Source: Shewanella pneumatophori
Lineage (GTDB): Bacteria > Pseudomonadota > Gammaproteobacteria > Enterobacterales > Shewanellaceae
Length of the DNA: 64,000 nucleotides
Assembly: GCF_023283895.1 (NCBI RefSeq)
Contig: NZ_JAKILB010000008.1
Span: forward strand, 186,001 to 250,000
Direction of reading: 5' to 3'
Positions 55,829 to 64,000 of this stretch are shown here, piece by piece. The notes below the pieces were generated by a model. It saw only the letters and a list, made by a program, of their open reading frames with translations, was not told where the DNA came from and made no database searches. Made by a program: the position numbers and the translations under genes. The first letter of the stretch is position 1; each line of letters begins with the position of its first letter.

Positions 55829-55847
55829 AACCTGCACTCGGCAGGTT
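55829..55847 (-). terminator. Terminator after yjdM
   Basis: AACCTGC / GCAGGTT stem, loop ACTCG, followed by TTTTT on the minus strand. It is the only feature seen between 55545 and 55881 apart from the likely cyclase promoter. Confidence 0.85.
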
Positions 55848-55881
55848 TCTTTATATCAGCTTATATTTCAAAGCCAGTAGA

Positions 55882-56223
55882 TTAGCTTTGTTTTCTAACA
55901 AACTTAGACTTAAGCATCATTTGGCCATGGCCATCAACTTTACAGTCGATATCGTGGTCAGCATCAACAAAACGCTTAATAACCGCTTTCGTACCTACTT
56001 TAAGTACTAGCGAGGTACCTTTAACTTTAAGGTCTTTAATTAGCGTGACTTTGTCTTCTTCAGCTAACAAGTTACCCACTGCATCTTTTAGAATAATCGC
56101 ATCTGGATCTACGATAACTTCGTTTGGATTCCATTCGTGAGCACACTCAGGACAAACTAGGTTTGTACCGTCTTCGTATACGTAGATAGACTCACACTTT
56201 GGGCATGGTGGGATAGCGCTCAT
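55882..56223 (-). CDS. yjdM: YjdM/PhnA-like zinc-ribbon protein
   Basis: 113 residues. An N-terminal zinc ribbon has CPKCESIYVYEDGTNLVCPE-type spacing (two CxxC). An SH3-like domain follows (DAVGNLLAEEDKVTLIKDLK, GTSLVLKVGTKAVIKRF, DIDCKVDGHGQMMLKSKFVR). It was called PhnA from its place near E. coli phosphonate genes, but is not known to act on phosphonates. Single gene with its own terminator. Confidence 0.95.
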   Translation of the reverse strand: MSAIPPCPKCESIYVYEDGTNLVCPECAHEWNPNEVIVDPDAIILKDAVGNLLAEEDKVTLIKDLKVKGTSLVLKVGTKAVIKRFVDADHDIDCKVDGHGQMMLKSKFVRKQS

Positions 56224-56546
56224 GGCATTTTCTCTTTAATAAATAATATGTTGAATCATTTGCAATACTGCACATAACTTATATGAGTATTAAAAATGAC
56301 TCCTGCTTCAAAGTCACATTATAATAAAAATTTTGATTATCAGCTAGGTTCAAAAAGTCGTCTTGTGAGCAAGGAACGTTTTACTATTTACGCTATTTGA
56401 CTTAGCTAACAAAAAGGTTGCAGCAACCTAAGATATCTCACCGTAGTAATTATCATTTAGCTAGTTCTGTATTTAGCTCAGCGATTTTTACACTATGTCC
56501 CTACAATGACTTTTGCTAATCACGTTACAACAAGCGAAATAGAACC
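56224..56546. other. Gene-free gap between yjdM and nfsA
   Basis: 323 AT-rich bases. The first 100 should hold the yjdM promoter. I see no convincing hairpin or terminator after nfsA and no gene. Confidence 0.5.
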
Positions 56547-57269
56547 TCATTTAAGACTAAAGCCCTGAGCCTGAATATACTCCAGCATAAATGGTCGCGA
56601 TTCTTTACTTAAGGTTGAAGTGATCTGTTCAGACCAAGAAGTGGATTTATTATTACGATTACGACTTGCATAGTAGCGACTAATTTCATTGTCATACTTA
56701 GCTAATACCGATTTATCTATACTCTGATAACTATCTTGGTGAACCACTATATCTAAGGGTAAACGTGGTTTCTGCTCAGGCACTTTTGCAGGATATCCTA
56801 GACACATACCAAATAATGGTAATACATGTTTAGGTAGTTCTAATAACTCGGTCACTTGCTGCGGATTATTACGAATACCTCCAATATACACGCCGCCCAG
56901 CCCCATAGACTCTGCCGCTAACATGGCATTTTGCCCCATCAATGCCGTATCAACTGCGCCTATTAAGGTCTGCTCGGCAAAACCTAACTGAGCTTGTGGG
57001 TGTATTTGCTGATGGCGATTAAAATCGGCACAAAACACCAAAAATTCAGCAGCTGATTCTACATAACTTTGTCCACCAGCCAATTCGGCTAAGAGTGCAC
57101 GATTACTCTTATTAGTGACTCGGATAATACTGCTACATTGAATAAAACTTGAGGTAGAAGCCGCATTGGCACAGGCTAAAATTAACTGTAACTTTTCTGC
57201 TTCAATAGGCTCTACTTTAAATTGCCTAATAGAACGGTGCTGCAAAATAGTTTCTATCGTATGGTTCAT
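56547..57269 (-). CDS. nfsA: Oxygen-insensitive NADPH nitroreductase NfsA
   Basis: 240 residues, the usual length. The flavin reductase fold has HRSIRQFKVEPIEAEKLQLI at the start, SSFIQCSSIIRVT, the FMN-binding AVDTALMGQNAMLAAESMGL and GGVYIGGIRNNPQQV, and the NADPH-side GMCLGYPAKVPEQKPRLP. It reduces nitroaromatics and quinones in two-electron steps in the cytosol. Single gene. Confidence 0.93.
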   Translation of the reverse strand: MNHTIETILQHRSIRQFKVEPIEAEKLQLILACANAASTSSFIQCSSIIRVTNKSNRALLAELAGGQSYVESAAEFLVFCADFNRHQQIHPQAQLGFAEQTLIGAVDTALMGQNAMLAAESMGLGGVYIGGIRNNPQQVTELLELPKHVLPLFGMCLGYPAKVPEQKPRLPLDIVVHQDSYQSIDKSVLAKYDNEISRYYASRNRNNKSTSWSEQITSTLSKESRPFMLEYIQAQGFSLK

Positions 57270-57581
57270 CGACTGTGCTCATTATTAAATTAAAATCACA
57301 GCCTACTTTTCTGTTACTCCTGTAGCAAGTTGATCTGTAAGCTCAGCCATTCAATCGCTATTAAAACTCTCTAAAATAAAAGCTAATCTAACATATTAAA
57401 AATTCTAGGAATTAGCTCCAAGCAGATCAAATAAGCAACAAGTACAGCAAATAATTAACTAAAATTAAATGTGATTCATGTTTATTGACCACTTGCTACT
57501 ACAGGAATAGGTTAATAAACATATGGAACAGAGATCACATTTGCCATCTCCGTCAGCCATAACTATTCATGGAGTAAACTG
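57270..57581. other. Divergent promoter gap between nfsA and the CBS gene
   Basis: 312 AT-rich bases; no gene and no clear operator. TTCATGGAG lies 7 bases before the CBS-protein ATG and serves as its ribosome site. Confidence 0.4.
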
Positions 57582-58142
57582 ATGAGAAATCTAGAATTAT
57601 TTAGCACAGCTTCAATTGATCACTTAATGTGGTCGCAAAAAGAATATTCAGCTAACCTCGACTCGCCAGCTCTTTCGATTTTTACCGACTTTGATCATAA
57701 CCAGCCTATGGTTATTGACTCCTCAGCCAGTGCCGTCGACACCGCAGACATTATGGTCAAAACTCACGCCTTTATGCGTTTAGTGGTTGATAAAACAAAT
57801 CGCTTTTTGGGCATTATTACTCAGTACGAACTGTCCCATAGTAAAATGATGAAGCTTGCAGCTAAGAATGCATGCAACATTAATGATTTACAGGTTACAG
57901 AGTTAATGGTGCCTAGAGACGGCTTAATGGCGCTTGATTACCACCAAGTTGCCACCGCCAACGTGAGTGATGTGGTTCGCGCCTTACAAGAAAATGGCTT
58001 GCATCATATGTTAGTGATTGATCATGACCTGCATCATATTCGAGGCTTAATTGCCGCCAACGATGTAGCACGCAAACTTAACGTACCGATTGATATTCAT
58101 CAGCCACCATCGTTTTCACAAATTTTTAAGGCTACCCGTTAA
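57582..58142 (+). CDS. CBS-domain protein
   Basis: 186 residues, almost all a CBS pair: MVIDSSASAVDTADIMVKTH with FMRLVVDKTNRFLGIITQYE, then VTELMVPRDGLMALDYHQVA and HHMLVIDHDLHHIRGLIAAN. No catalytic domain is attached. Such modules bind adenosine nucleotides and often regulate a partner protein. The N-terminal 45 residues are not recognised. Single gene closed by a two-way terminator. Confidence 0.85.
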   Translation: MRNLELFSTASIDHLMWSQKEYSANLDSPALSIFTDFDHNQPMVIDSSASAVDTADIMVKTHAFMRLVVDKTNRFLGIITQYELSHSKMMKLAAKNACNINDLQVTELMVPRDGLMALDYHQVATANVSDVVRALQENGLHHMLVIDHDLHHIRGLIAANDVARKLNVPIDIHQPPSFSQIFKATR

Positions 58143-58178
58143 TAGCTCGTTTAAGTAAAACCTAGCTTACAAAAATAA

Positions 58179-58215
58179 AAAAGCCTCAAGATTCAAATAA
58201 CCTTGAGGCTTTATC
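58179..58215. terminator. Two-way terminator between CBS and EAL genes
   Basis: An 11-bp stem AAAGCCTCAAG / CTTGAGGCTTT is flanked by T-rich runs in both directions. Confidence 0.9.
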
Positions 58216-58245
58216 TTTCCAGCTACTGCAATCTCGTTAGAGCCG

Positions 58246-59769
58246 TTACTGTAAATACTGTTGTAATCCAGCCACTGGCAGCGCTTTTGAATATAACCAA
58301 CCTTGATGCAAATATACACCTAGTGAATTTAAGATCTCAGCTTGCTCCGGTGTTTCAACCCCCTCGGCAATTACACTAATATTAAGCTCTTCGGCAATGG
58401 CCATATAAGATAACACCAACGACAGTCTATTGCCGGGTTCACCAAGTCGACTAACAAACTGCTGATCAATCTTAAGGTAGTCGAAATCCAAATTCTGTAG
58501 CCATAGGTTACCACCATAACCAGTACCGACATCGTCCAACTCAATTTTACAACCAAGCTGTTGGCAAACATCAATAAACTGCTTGAGTTTGTTCCAATCA
58601 GAGATCGGAATACGCTCAGTTAATTCAAAACTTAAATAGTCAACCGGATAGCCTTGTTCTGCCAGTTCGAGCAAAAATAGGTGCATTTGTCCTTGCTCAA
58701 TCTCTTTAGCACTGATGTTGATACTGCACCAAGCAATAGTTTGCTGCTTTAATAAACCAGTTAACTCATTAAGTGCAGTAAGCATCACCCATCGGGTTAT
58801 TTCTTGCATTACGGGTGATAATTCTAAGTCACCAATAAAATCTCCGGTATTTCGTATGCTACCATCTGTATTACGCCATCTAAGCAATACTTCTACACCA
58901 AAAACTTTATCTTCATTGGTATCAATTATGGGTTGATACGCTAAAAAGAATTCATTTCTTTTCAAAGCCATTCTAAAGTTTCTATTTAAATACAATTGTT
59001 TGGCAAGACCACTCATTAAATAGCCAAAAAATAGCGTTAACCCAGAAGCCAGCATGGAGATTAAAAAGTAATTTAACCAAAGCCAATTTTTAGCTGTTGC
59101 ATCTATCGAAAAGCAATAGCGTAGATCAGTCGTTGCCGAGTAAAAACTCATTGTCTCGGCATCTGGTTCTCCGTCATCAAGTCGCAGCAATTCACTACCA
59201 TTATTCAAATGAACACTTAAGCCATTAGACAGTGTCGCATAAGGCAAAATATCAGCCATGTTTTGCACCGCATCAACGCGAACAAATAATTCAAAGTTAT
59301 CAGATAGACGAGCAGCGTATATTGGCCACAGAGCATTGCTGTTGTTATTGTTAGTTTGCTGATAAATGTACAGACCACGCTCTGAAGACTCACCGACCCT
59401 AATATATTTGGGCCCATAGATTTGAGTCGTCCCTATCGCCGAACATATAACTGATTCGCTAGGATATTTAACCCAAACCAAATCTTGCTCATTAGATGTC
59501 AGAATATGGTCGGTAAACACCTGAAGAACTTCAGCAGAACAGACCTTAACTTGTAGTCCTTGTAACTCGTTTTGGATCGTCTTTAAGTTGTGATTGGCTT
59601 TAGTTAAGCCCTCGACATATAGATTATCGAACTTAACCACCTTCATAGAAAAGGTCTTGAATACCGTATAGTGCACTAAATAGTATGAGGCAACGGCACA
59701 AAACAACACCGTGGCAATAATCAGCCATGGAAGATCTTTCTTTCTAGCAATATGGTCAAACTTGAGCAT
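58246..59769 (-). CDS. CSS-motif EAL-domain cyclic di-GMP phosphodiesterase
   Basis: 507 residues. The first helix (DLPWLIIATVLFCAVASYYL) and a second (about 225-250) enclose a periplasmic CSS-motif domain (VKVCSAEVLQVF ... CSAIGTTQIYGP), whose Cys can form a disulfide. The EAL domain shows GVEVLLRW (EVL for EAL), ELTERIP, DDVGTGYGG, KIDQQFV and VIAEGVET, with the metal and catalytic residues present. It should cut cyclic di-GMP to pGpG. ATG 59769 is preferred to a TTG at 59805. Confidence 0.9.
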   Translation of the reverse strand: MLKFDHIARKKDLPWLIIATVLFCAVASYYLVHYTVFKTFSMKVVKFDNLYVEGLTKANHNLKTIQNELQGLQVKVCSAEVLQVFTDHILTSNEQDLVWVKYPSESVICSAIGTTQIYGPKYIRVGESSERGLYIYQQTNNNNSNALWPIYAARLSDNFELFVRVDAVQNMADILPYATLSNGLSVHLNNGSELLRLDDGEPDAETMSFYSATTDLRYCFSIDATAKNWLWLNYFLISMLASGLTLFFGYLMSGLAKQLYLNRNFRMALKRNEFFLAYQPIIDTNEDKVFGVEVLLRWRNTDGSIRNTGDFIGDLELSPVMQEITRWVMLTALNELTGLLKQQTIAWCSINISAKEIEQGQMHLFLLELAEQGYPVDYLSFELTERIPISDWNKLKQFIDVCQQLGCKIELDDVGTGYGGNLWLQNLDFDYLKIDQQFVSRLGEPGNRLSLVLSYMAIAEELNISVIAEGVETPEQAEILNSLGVYLHQGWLYSKALPVAGLQQYLQ

Positions 59770-60345
59770 TAAGCAGTGCCAAATAAATAGTTTAATGTGT
59801 ACCAAGTGCCACTTAAATAAGCGCTTGAAACTAGCTAATAAAGATACCTATAAAGAAGTATCTTTATATTTTCTACACGTCGCTTAGTTTCAATCCTATG
59901 AGGCGCCCTTTTGCCAGTAAATGAGATCAATATAAGCACATGTTAAACCAATGAATTTCAGTGCTAATTTGATTCAAATAATGTGAGTCAAAAATCAACC
60001 AATTCAAGGGAGCGCGAATTTACGCCTGTTTAAAATTTGGGTCAACATAAATTTGTATAAAAATGGAGCAGCAACACGATAATTTGAAAAAAAAACGCTT
60101 AGTGCGAACAGCTAAAACAGTAAGCAACACTTTGAATGATAAATAAACACAAAAAGCCAACACGCTGAAAATTAGCAATGCTCAAATTAAATGACTCGAT
60201 TGAGCGTTATATAGCCAATAAAACTCACAAAACACCGCTATTTATGTTTGCGTAAACAAAGAGTTTCCCGCTATCCTGAAAGGGTTAGATCTATGCATAT
60301 TTTGCCTGAAATCATAGATACACCTAACTGCAGAGGAGTCACACA
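59770..60345. promoter_or_regulatory. Gap between EAL and LpxR-like genes with an inverted repeat
   Basis: About 575 bases, AT-rich, no gene. An inverted repeat AAAGATAC / GTATCTTT (59840-59847 with 59858-59865) lies 70 bases before the EAL-gene ATG. Short A-tracts fill the rest. Confidence 0.4.
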
Positions 60346-61350
60346 TTGACCTTCCTATCTTCGCGTAGCGCCCTCAAGCCAATCAGCGTTTTTGCTGCTT
60401 TGTTATGTTGCCCTACCCCGTCTTTCGCTTCTCAATGGTACTTAAGCTTCGATAATGATGTGGTCATTGGCCAAGACGGTGATTACTCCAATGGTTTTGC
60501 GCTTGGCTGGCAGCCATTGCCCCAAGCGGATTTTAGCGACGCGATATGGCTATTCAATTGGCAACGAATGCTGACCTTGCCTATTGCAACAGGTGAACAA
60601 ACAAACCAATGGGGTGCAAAGGTTTATCAAAGAATGTGGACGCCCATCGCAATCGAAGCCGATCTGCCGCAACCTTATGACAGACCATATGCAGGACTAC
60701 TGGAGTTAGAAAGTTTTACAGGCCACTTTAGCGATAGCTTAGCGCAAAAAAACTGGTTAAGTATCGGCGTTATCGGTCCGGCATCAGGCGCACAAGCCAT
60801 GCAAGAACTGGTGCATAAAATTACTCCGTCAACATCACCTAACGGTTGGCAGTATCAAGTCGAAAATCAATTTACCGCCCAGTTTGCCTATGAAATAGAT
60901 ACATTACTCAAACGCTGGCAAAGCGATTCGAATCGTCAGTGGGAGATCAGCGGACATAGTTATAGCACTATCGGTAATTTCCGCTCAGAAACGAACTTAG
61001 GCATGACACTACGTTGGGGGGATAACTTAGCCTCATCATTTGGTCAGCTAAGTAATCAGCCTGGCCATTTTGGCCAATACAGTGCCAACGCTGGTAAACA
61101 TGGTAGTTGGTTAGTATATGCTAGAGCTCAAGCAGGTTATCGTTTTAATGACCTCACAATTGATGGCGATTTGCCCTACCAATCTTATGTTGCCATTAAC
61201 CACCTTCAAGCCCAAGCAAGCACAGGGGTAATTTGGGCATTTCCCACTTGGTCCGTCAGTTGGAGCTTTAATCTATACACAAAAGAGTATCAGTCAGATC
61301 CCGACAGCTGGCATGGCTACGGCGTGCTGAACTACAGCATGATGCTATAG
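60346..61350 (+). CDS. LpxR-family (DUF2219) outer-membrane lipid A deacylase-like protein
   Basis: 334 residues with a Sec signal (PISVFAALLCCPTPSFA). The LpxR start WYLSFDNDVVIGQDGDYSNG matches the family motif of Asn/Asp and the D-x-YTNG type calcium/active-site lines, and DRPYAGLLELE follows. It is a 12-strand barrel whose relatives remove the 3'-acyloxyacyl group from lipid A. A TTG at 60346 is the start: AGGAG stands 7 bases before it and no ATG fits before the signal peptide. Substrate in this organism is unproven. Confidence 0.8.
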   Translation: MTFLSSRSALKPISVFAALLCCPTPSFASQWYLSFDNDVVIGQDGDYSNGFALGWQPLPQADFSDAIWLFNWQRMLTLPIATGEQTNQWGAKVYQRMWTPIAIEADLPQPYDRPYAGLLELESFTGHFSDSLAQKNWLSIGVIGPASGAQAMQELVHKITPSTSPNGWQYQVENQFTAQFAYEIDTLLKRWQSDSNRQWEISGHSYSTIGNFRSETNLGMTLRWGDNLASSFGQLSNQPGHFGQYSANAGKHGSWLVYARAQAGYRFNDLTIDGDLPYQSYVAINHLQAQASTGVIWAFPTWSVSWSFNLYTKEYQSDPDSWHGYGVLNYSMML

Positions 61351-61370
61351 CTCAACACTCGTGGTAAGCA

Positions 61371-62192
61371 TTAAAAGCTAAAGGCCCAGCCTATTTGCGG
61401 GCCTTTTTCAATAAAGTCCATTTCATATTTCACGCCGTCAACTTCGGAATCATTACCAATTTGCAAATAACGGTAGCCAATCCACACATTATGCAATTGG
61501 CCAAACCGATATAAAGCTGACGCGTTAAAGCCAAAATCTCTGTCGTTATCTCCGTAGATCTTAGTATCAGCGCCTACAGAAACTCCCCAAGACTCGCTAA
61601 ACCAATAACGATAGGTAGCTCCTACGAGCCAGTCAAATAGGTGTTCATCAGCAATCGGCACCTGAGCATTGATATTGATTAGGCCATCATCTTTAAGCGG
61701 CTTAATATTTAAATCAATTTTGCTAAATACATGCCGTACACCTGTAAACAAGCGTAAGCCCGGTGCAACTTCATATCCAGCTAGAAAGTCGTTCACCGCA
61801 AGGTGCATATCAGTTTCAATATTGTGACCGGGGGAGATAATGCCACCTGTGATAGGCCCAGTTAGCCCCTCTGTATTGCTGTCACTTTTTATTCTTAAAT
61901 AATTGATGCGCAAACTGTATAGCCAATCACCTTTCTGCGCATATAACTCACCAATCACCCCAAAGTTAAGGTTATCGATAATATTTTTAAACGGTACGTC
62001 AATATCGAGCCTTTCGGTATCAGCCTGTATCGAACCCGATATATCCGGTGCCCAAACCATAGGAAATGCAATTAAGTAGTTCCAATCGTCTTGCTCATAG
62101 GTGTCAGGGCCAATGTCATATTCAGTTTGCGCATAGGTCATCGTACTCGCAAACATTGAAACTAATAGTAGGCTTAGTTTTTTCACCAACAA
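61371..62192 (-). CDS. Outer-membrane beta-barrel protein of unknown function
   Basis: 273 residues with a Sec signal (MLVKKLSLLLVSMFASTMTY, cleaved near AQA/AQT). Strands of alternating polarity (FGVIGELYAQKGDWLYSLRI, LRLFTGVRHVFSKIDLNI, SWGVSVGADTKIYGDND) end in GPQIGWAFSF with terminal Phe. It looks like an 8-12-strand barrel. No named family is recognised. It ends 20 bases from the LpxR-like gene on the opposite strand. Confidence 0.75.
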   Translation of the reverse strand: MLVKKLSLLLVSMFASTMTYAQTEYDIGPDTYEQDDWNYLIAFPMVWAPDISGSIQADTERLDIDVPFKNIIDNLNFGVIGELYAQKGDWLYSLRINYLRIKSDSNTEGLTGPITGGIISPGHNIETDMHLAVNDFLAGYEVAPGLRLFTGVRHVFSKIDLNIKPLKDDGLININAQVPIADEHLFDWLVGATYRYWFSESWGVSVGADTKIYGDNDRDFGFNASALYRFGQLHNVWIGYRYLQIGNDSEVDGVKYEMDFIEKGPQIGWAFSF

Positions 62193-62266
62193 TACTCCTT
62201 GTCTTATACCGGAAACCTACAGCAAAACTCACTGTAAACTCACCGTTAAGACTATGATTATTAATG

Positions 62267-64000
62267 TCATTCAACCCAATGTAACACGTCTTTTATTACC
62301 GACCAACGAGGTTGTTTCGGTTTAGCATTTTCTCCTAAAATCCAATAGTTATAGAGTTTATCCACATAGCCAGATGACTTTTGAATCGCTAACCAACTAT
62401 TCAGAAATGATTGCAGTGAAACGTTATCGCGAGCAATCGCATAAGAGGCTGGAAATGATTTAATCTCTTCACGGTTATAAAGCGTGGTGTATTCTGGATA
62501 TAAAATTGTCCAAGTTTTACCTGCTTCGAGGCTAATCATTAAGCCATCCCAGTTCTCGCCATCATCTTCAAAAAATAGCCGGTCAGATTCAATCGTTTCA
62601 AATGCTATATTGGGAAACTTCTCCTCTAAGTGAGGAATAATTGAGTAACGACCTACCGATGCTATACGGATTGTTTCTGCCTCACGTATTTGTTTGTCAG
62701 TTTTAAATTCATCGGCGCGATGATCTTTAACCACAAACGCATAATGCAAATCGAGCACCGGCGTGGTGAAGCCCACCTTTTCGATACGCTGGGTAGTCAT
62801 CTGCAGGCCAGATATCACAATATCAAACTGGCCCTGATTGATACCCTCTAACACATTAGCAAATGTATAAGGCACAAAGGCAATTTTAAGATCCATCTCT
62901 AAAGCGAGCTTTTTCATTAACTCAACGTCAAAACCAACGAGCTCTTGTTCAGCATTAAAAAATGAAAAAGGCACTTGTATTGGGTTATAGCCAACTCTTA
63001 AAACACCACTCTGGCGAATTTGCTCAACAGTGCGAGGGCCGGTAACCGTCGCTAAGTCCTGCCAATTGTATTCAGTAACTTGGGTCGGTAGCTTTTCTGC
63101 GGCGCTCATTTGCGCCACAACTTCATCCATCTCATAATCAGTGTTTACAATCGAACTTAATAACCAACTGGCAGCTAACAAGCTAACACCAAATACCACT
63201 GGCGTGAGTGCGCTATAAACCAGTAGGCGCTTAACACTGACCTTTGCAATCCCCACCAGCATTGCGGTGCCACCAACGGCAAGAATAAAAATATTCATCG
63301 CCGCTAATAACGAGGTAAAACGGCTGGTAAACAAACTTGAGACCATATACAGCTGAAACAGATCAGACGACAGCTCAAGTGAGTCAAGTAGCATGGGAAT
63401 GGTTAAATAAACACTGCCAAACAAACTGACCAAGCCATTTAGCGACATAGGCAAGTAAGTTAAAAAGTCGATGTCTTTGCCGGAAAACCACGCAGCAAAC
63501 AGTACAAATACTATGGTTAGCAATTTACCCAAATTAGGGAAGCTAAACACGACTGGAATAATGATATTGGCGTAATCATCACTTTGCTTGCTGCCAAGGT
63601 TATATTTATGGAATAGCTCTTTAGTACGCTCAATCAAGATTGGAATAACAATAAAAATATTACCAGCCGCAAAAGCCGTGATCATAGCGTCCTTTGCGAT
63701 ACCGCTAATATCTCGGTAAGAAAATGGCGTTATTGCCGCTAAAATTGCCGGCAACACCCAATATGTCAGTAATATTGTCATCACTACATGAGCAACAAAG
63801 TATACCTGCAGCTTTTGAAACTCATCAAAATCCATGGTACCTGCAGTAGCAGCCGTCATAGCAAAAATACCAATTGGCATCAGTTTTACAATGCTTTGGG
63901 TAACCTTATTAAAAGACTCTCCTAATAGTTGCATTGGCTTCATCAGTGATTCTTTATTATCAATTGAAATCAGCGCAATACCGGTCGCGACACAAAATAA
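62267..64000 (-). CDS. Dicarboxylate symporter fused to a solute-binding domain (start beyond window)
   Basis: The frame is open to the window end, so the first part is missing; 577 residues are visible. The first half is the C-terminal part of a DAACS symporter (VTQSIVKLMPIGIFAMTAAT, AITPFSYRDISGIAKDAMIT, AFAAGNIFIVIPI). After a last helix (about residue 260-280) follows a complete solute-binding-protein-3 domain of about 250 residues (GVLRVGYNPIQVPFSFFN, VGFDVELMKKLALEM, DIVISGLQMTTQRIEKVGF). It may gather and import an amino or organic acid with its own tethered receptor. Confidence 0.85.
   Translation of the reverse strand, partial: LFCVATGIALISIDNKESLMKPMQLLGESFNKVTQSIVKLMPIGIFAMTAATAGTMDFDEFQKLQVYFVAHVVMTILLTYWVLPAILAAITPFSYRDISGIAKDAMITAFAAGNIFIVIPILIERTKELFHKYNLGSKQSDDYANIIIPVVFSFPNLGKLLTIVFVLFAAWFSGKDIDFLTYLPMSLNGLVSLFGSVYLTIPMLLDSLELSSDLFQLYMVSSLFTSRFTSLLAAMNIFILAVGGTAMLVGIAKVSVKRLLVYSALTPVVFGVSLLAASWLLSSIVNTDYEMDEVVAQMSAAEKLPTQVTEYNWQDLATVTGPRTVEQIRQSGVLRVGYNPIQVPFSFFNAEQELVGFDVELMKKLALEMDLKIAFVPYTFANVLEGINQGQFDIVISGLQMTTQRIEKVGFTTPVLDLHYAFVVKDHRADEFKTDKQIREAETIRIASVGRYSIIPHLEEKFPNIAFETIESDRLFFEDDGENWDGLMISLEAGKTWTILYPEYTTLYNREEIKSFPASYAIARDNVSLQSFLNSWLAIQKSSGYVDKLYNYWILGENAKPKQPRWSVIKDVLHWVE

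Overview
The window looks like chromosomal DNA of a Shewanella-type marine gammaproteobacterium. The evidence is the gene order of its housekeeping blocks, the SonM/SonA-type borosin pair beside bamE-rnfH-ratA-smpB-ssrA, and ExeM-type nucleases with GlyGly-CTERM tails. The species cannot be fixed from the sequence alone. Both ends cut through dicarboxylate/amino-acid:cation symporter-like genes.

Layout. 1-4.5 kb: partial symporter, then the cytochrome bd oxidase operon cydA-cydB-cydX (minus strand) with a perfect FNR-type box upstream. Next comes a free-standing plus-strand unit made of promoter, nested-stem leader RNA, 25-residue ORF and strong terminator. 4.7-16 kb: conserved purL / mltF / tadA / guaBA / xseA block. 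16-28.3 kb: an accessory stretch between xseA and der, which are near neighbours in many gammaproteobacteria. It holds a possible IS110-type relic, a set for using extracellular nucleic acid (outer-membrane porin, ExeM-type nuclease, LTD-LTD-endonuclease I protein, UshA-type 5'-nucleotidase) and a complete IS3-family element with a 3-bp target duplication. 28.4-37.3 kb: the conserved rlmN-pilW-rodZ-ispG-hisS-yfgM-bamB-der cluster on the minus strand. 37.4-45.4 kb: CorC-type CBS protein, a second and leaderless 5'-nucleotidase, GNAT, an NrfJ-like protein, DUF3820, a chromosomal ParA plus ribbon-helix-helix pair, MtfA-type peptidase and an NTF2-like secreted protein. 45.6-51.1 kb: an intact but degenerate, C-terminally truncated malate synthase homologue, a 1.2-kb gene-free stretch with two adjacent operator-like palindromes, and a split-borosin RiPP locus (N-methyltransferase, precursor, then a TPR-GGDEF protein starting 7 bases after the precursor). 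51.5-54.1 kb: bamE, rnfH-ratA, smpB, ssrA (tmRNA). 54.2-64 kb: a membrane diguanylate cyclase, yjdM, nfsA, a CBS protein, a CSS-motif EAL phosphodiesterase, an LpxR-like protein, an outer-membrane barrel and a symporter fused to a solute-binding domain.

How the genes work together. purL, guaB and guaA serve purine synthesis. The 17-26 kb set can be read as a salvage line: secreted nucleases cut DNA, a porin admits products, and UshA releases phosphate and nucleosides. rodZ, bamB, bamE, pilW, mltF and yfgM serve the envelope. smpB and ssrA form the trans-translation pair. The borosin locus (49.99-51.10 kb) is the clearest specialised system. The structured leader with its mini-ORF (4.28-4.53 kb) and the malate-synthase pseudoenzyme (45.65-46.98 kb) are the best candidates for something not yet described.
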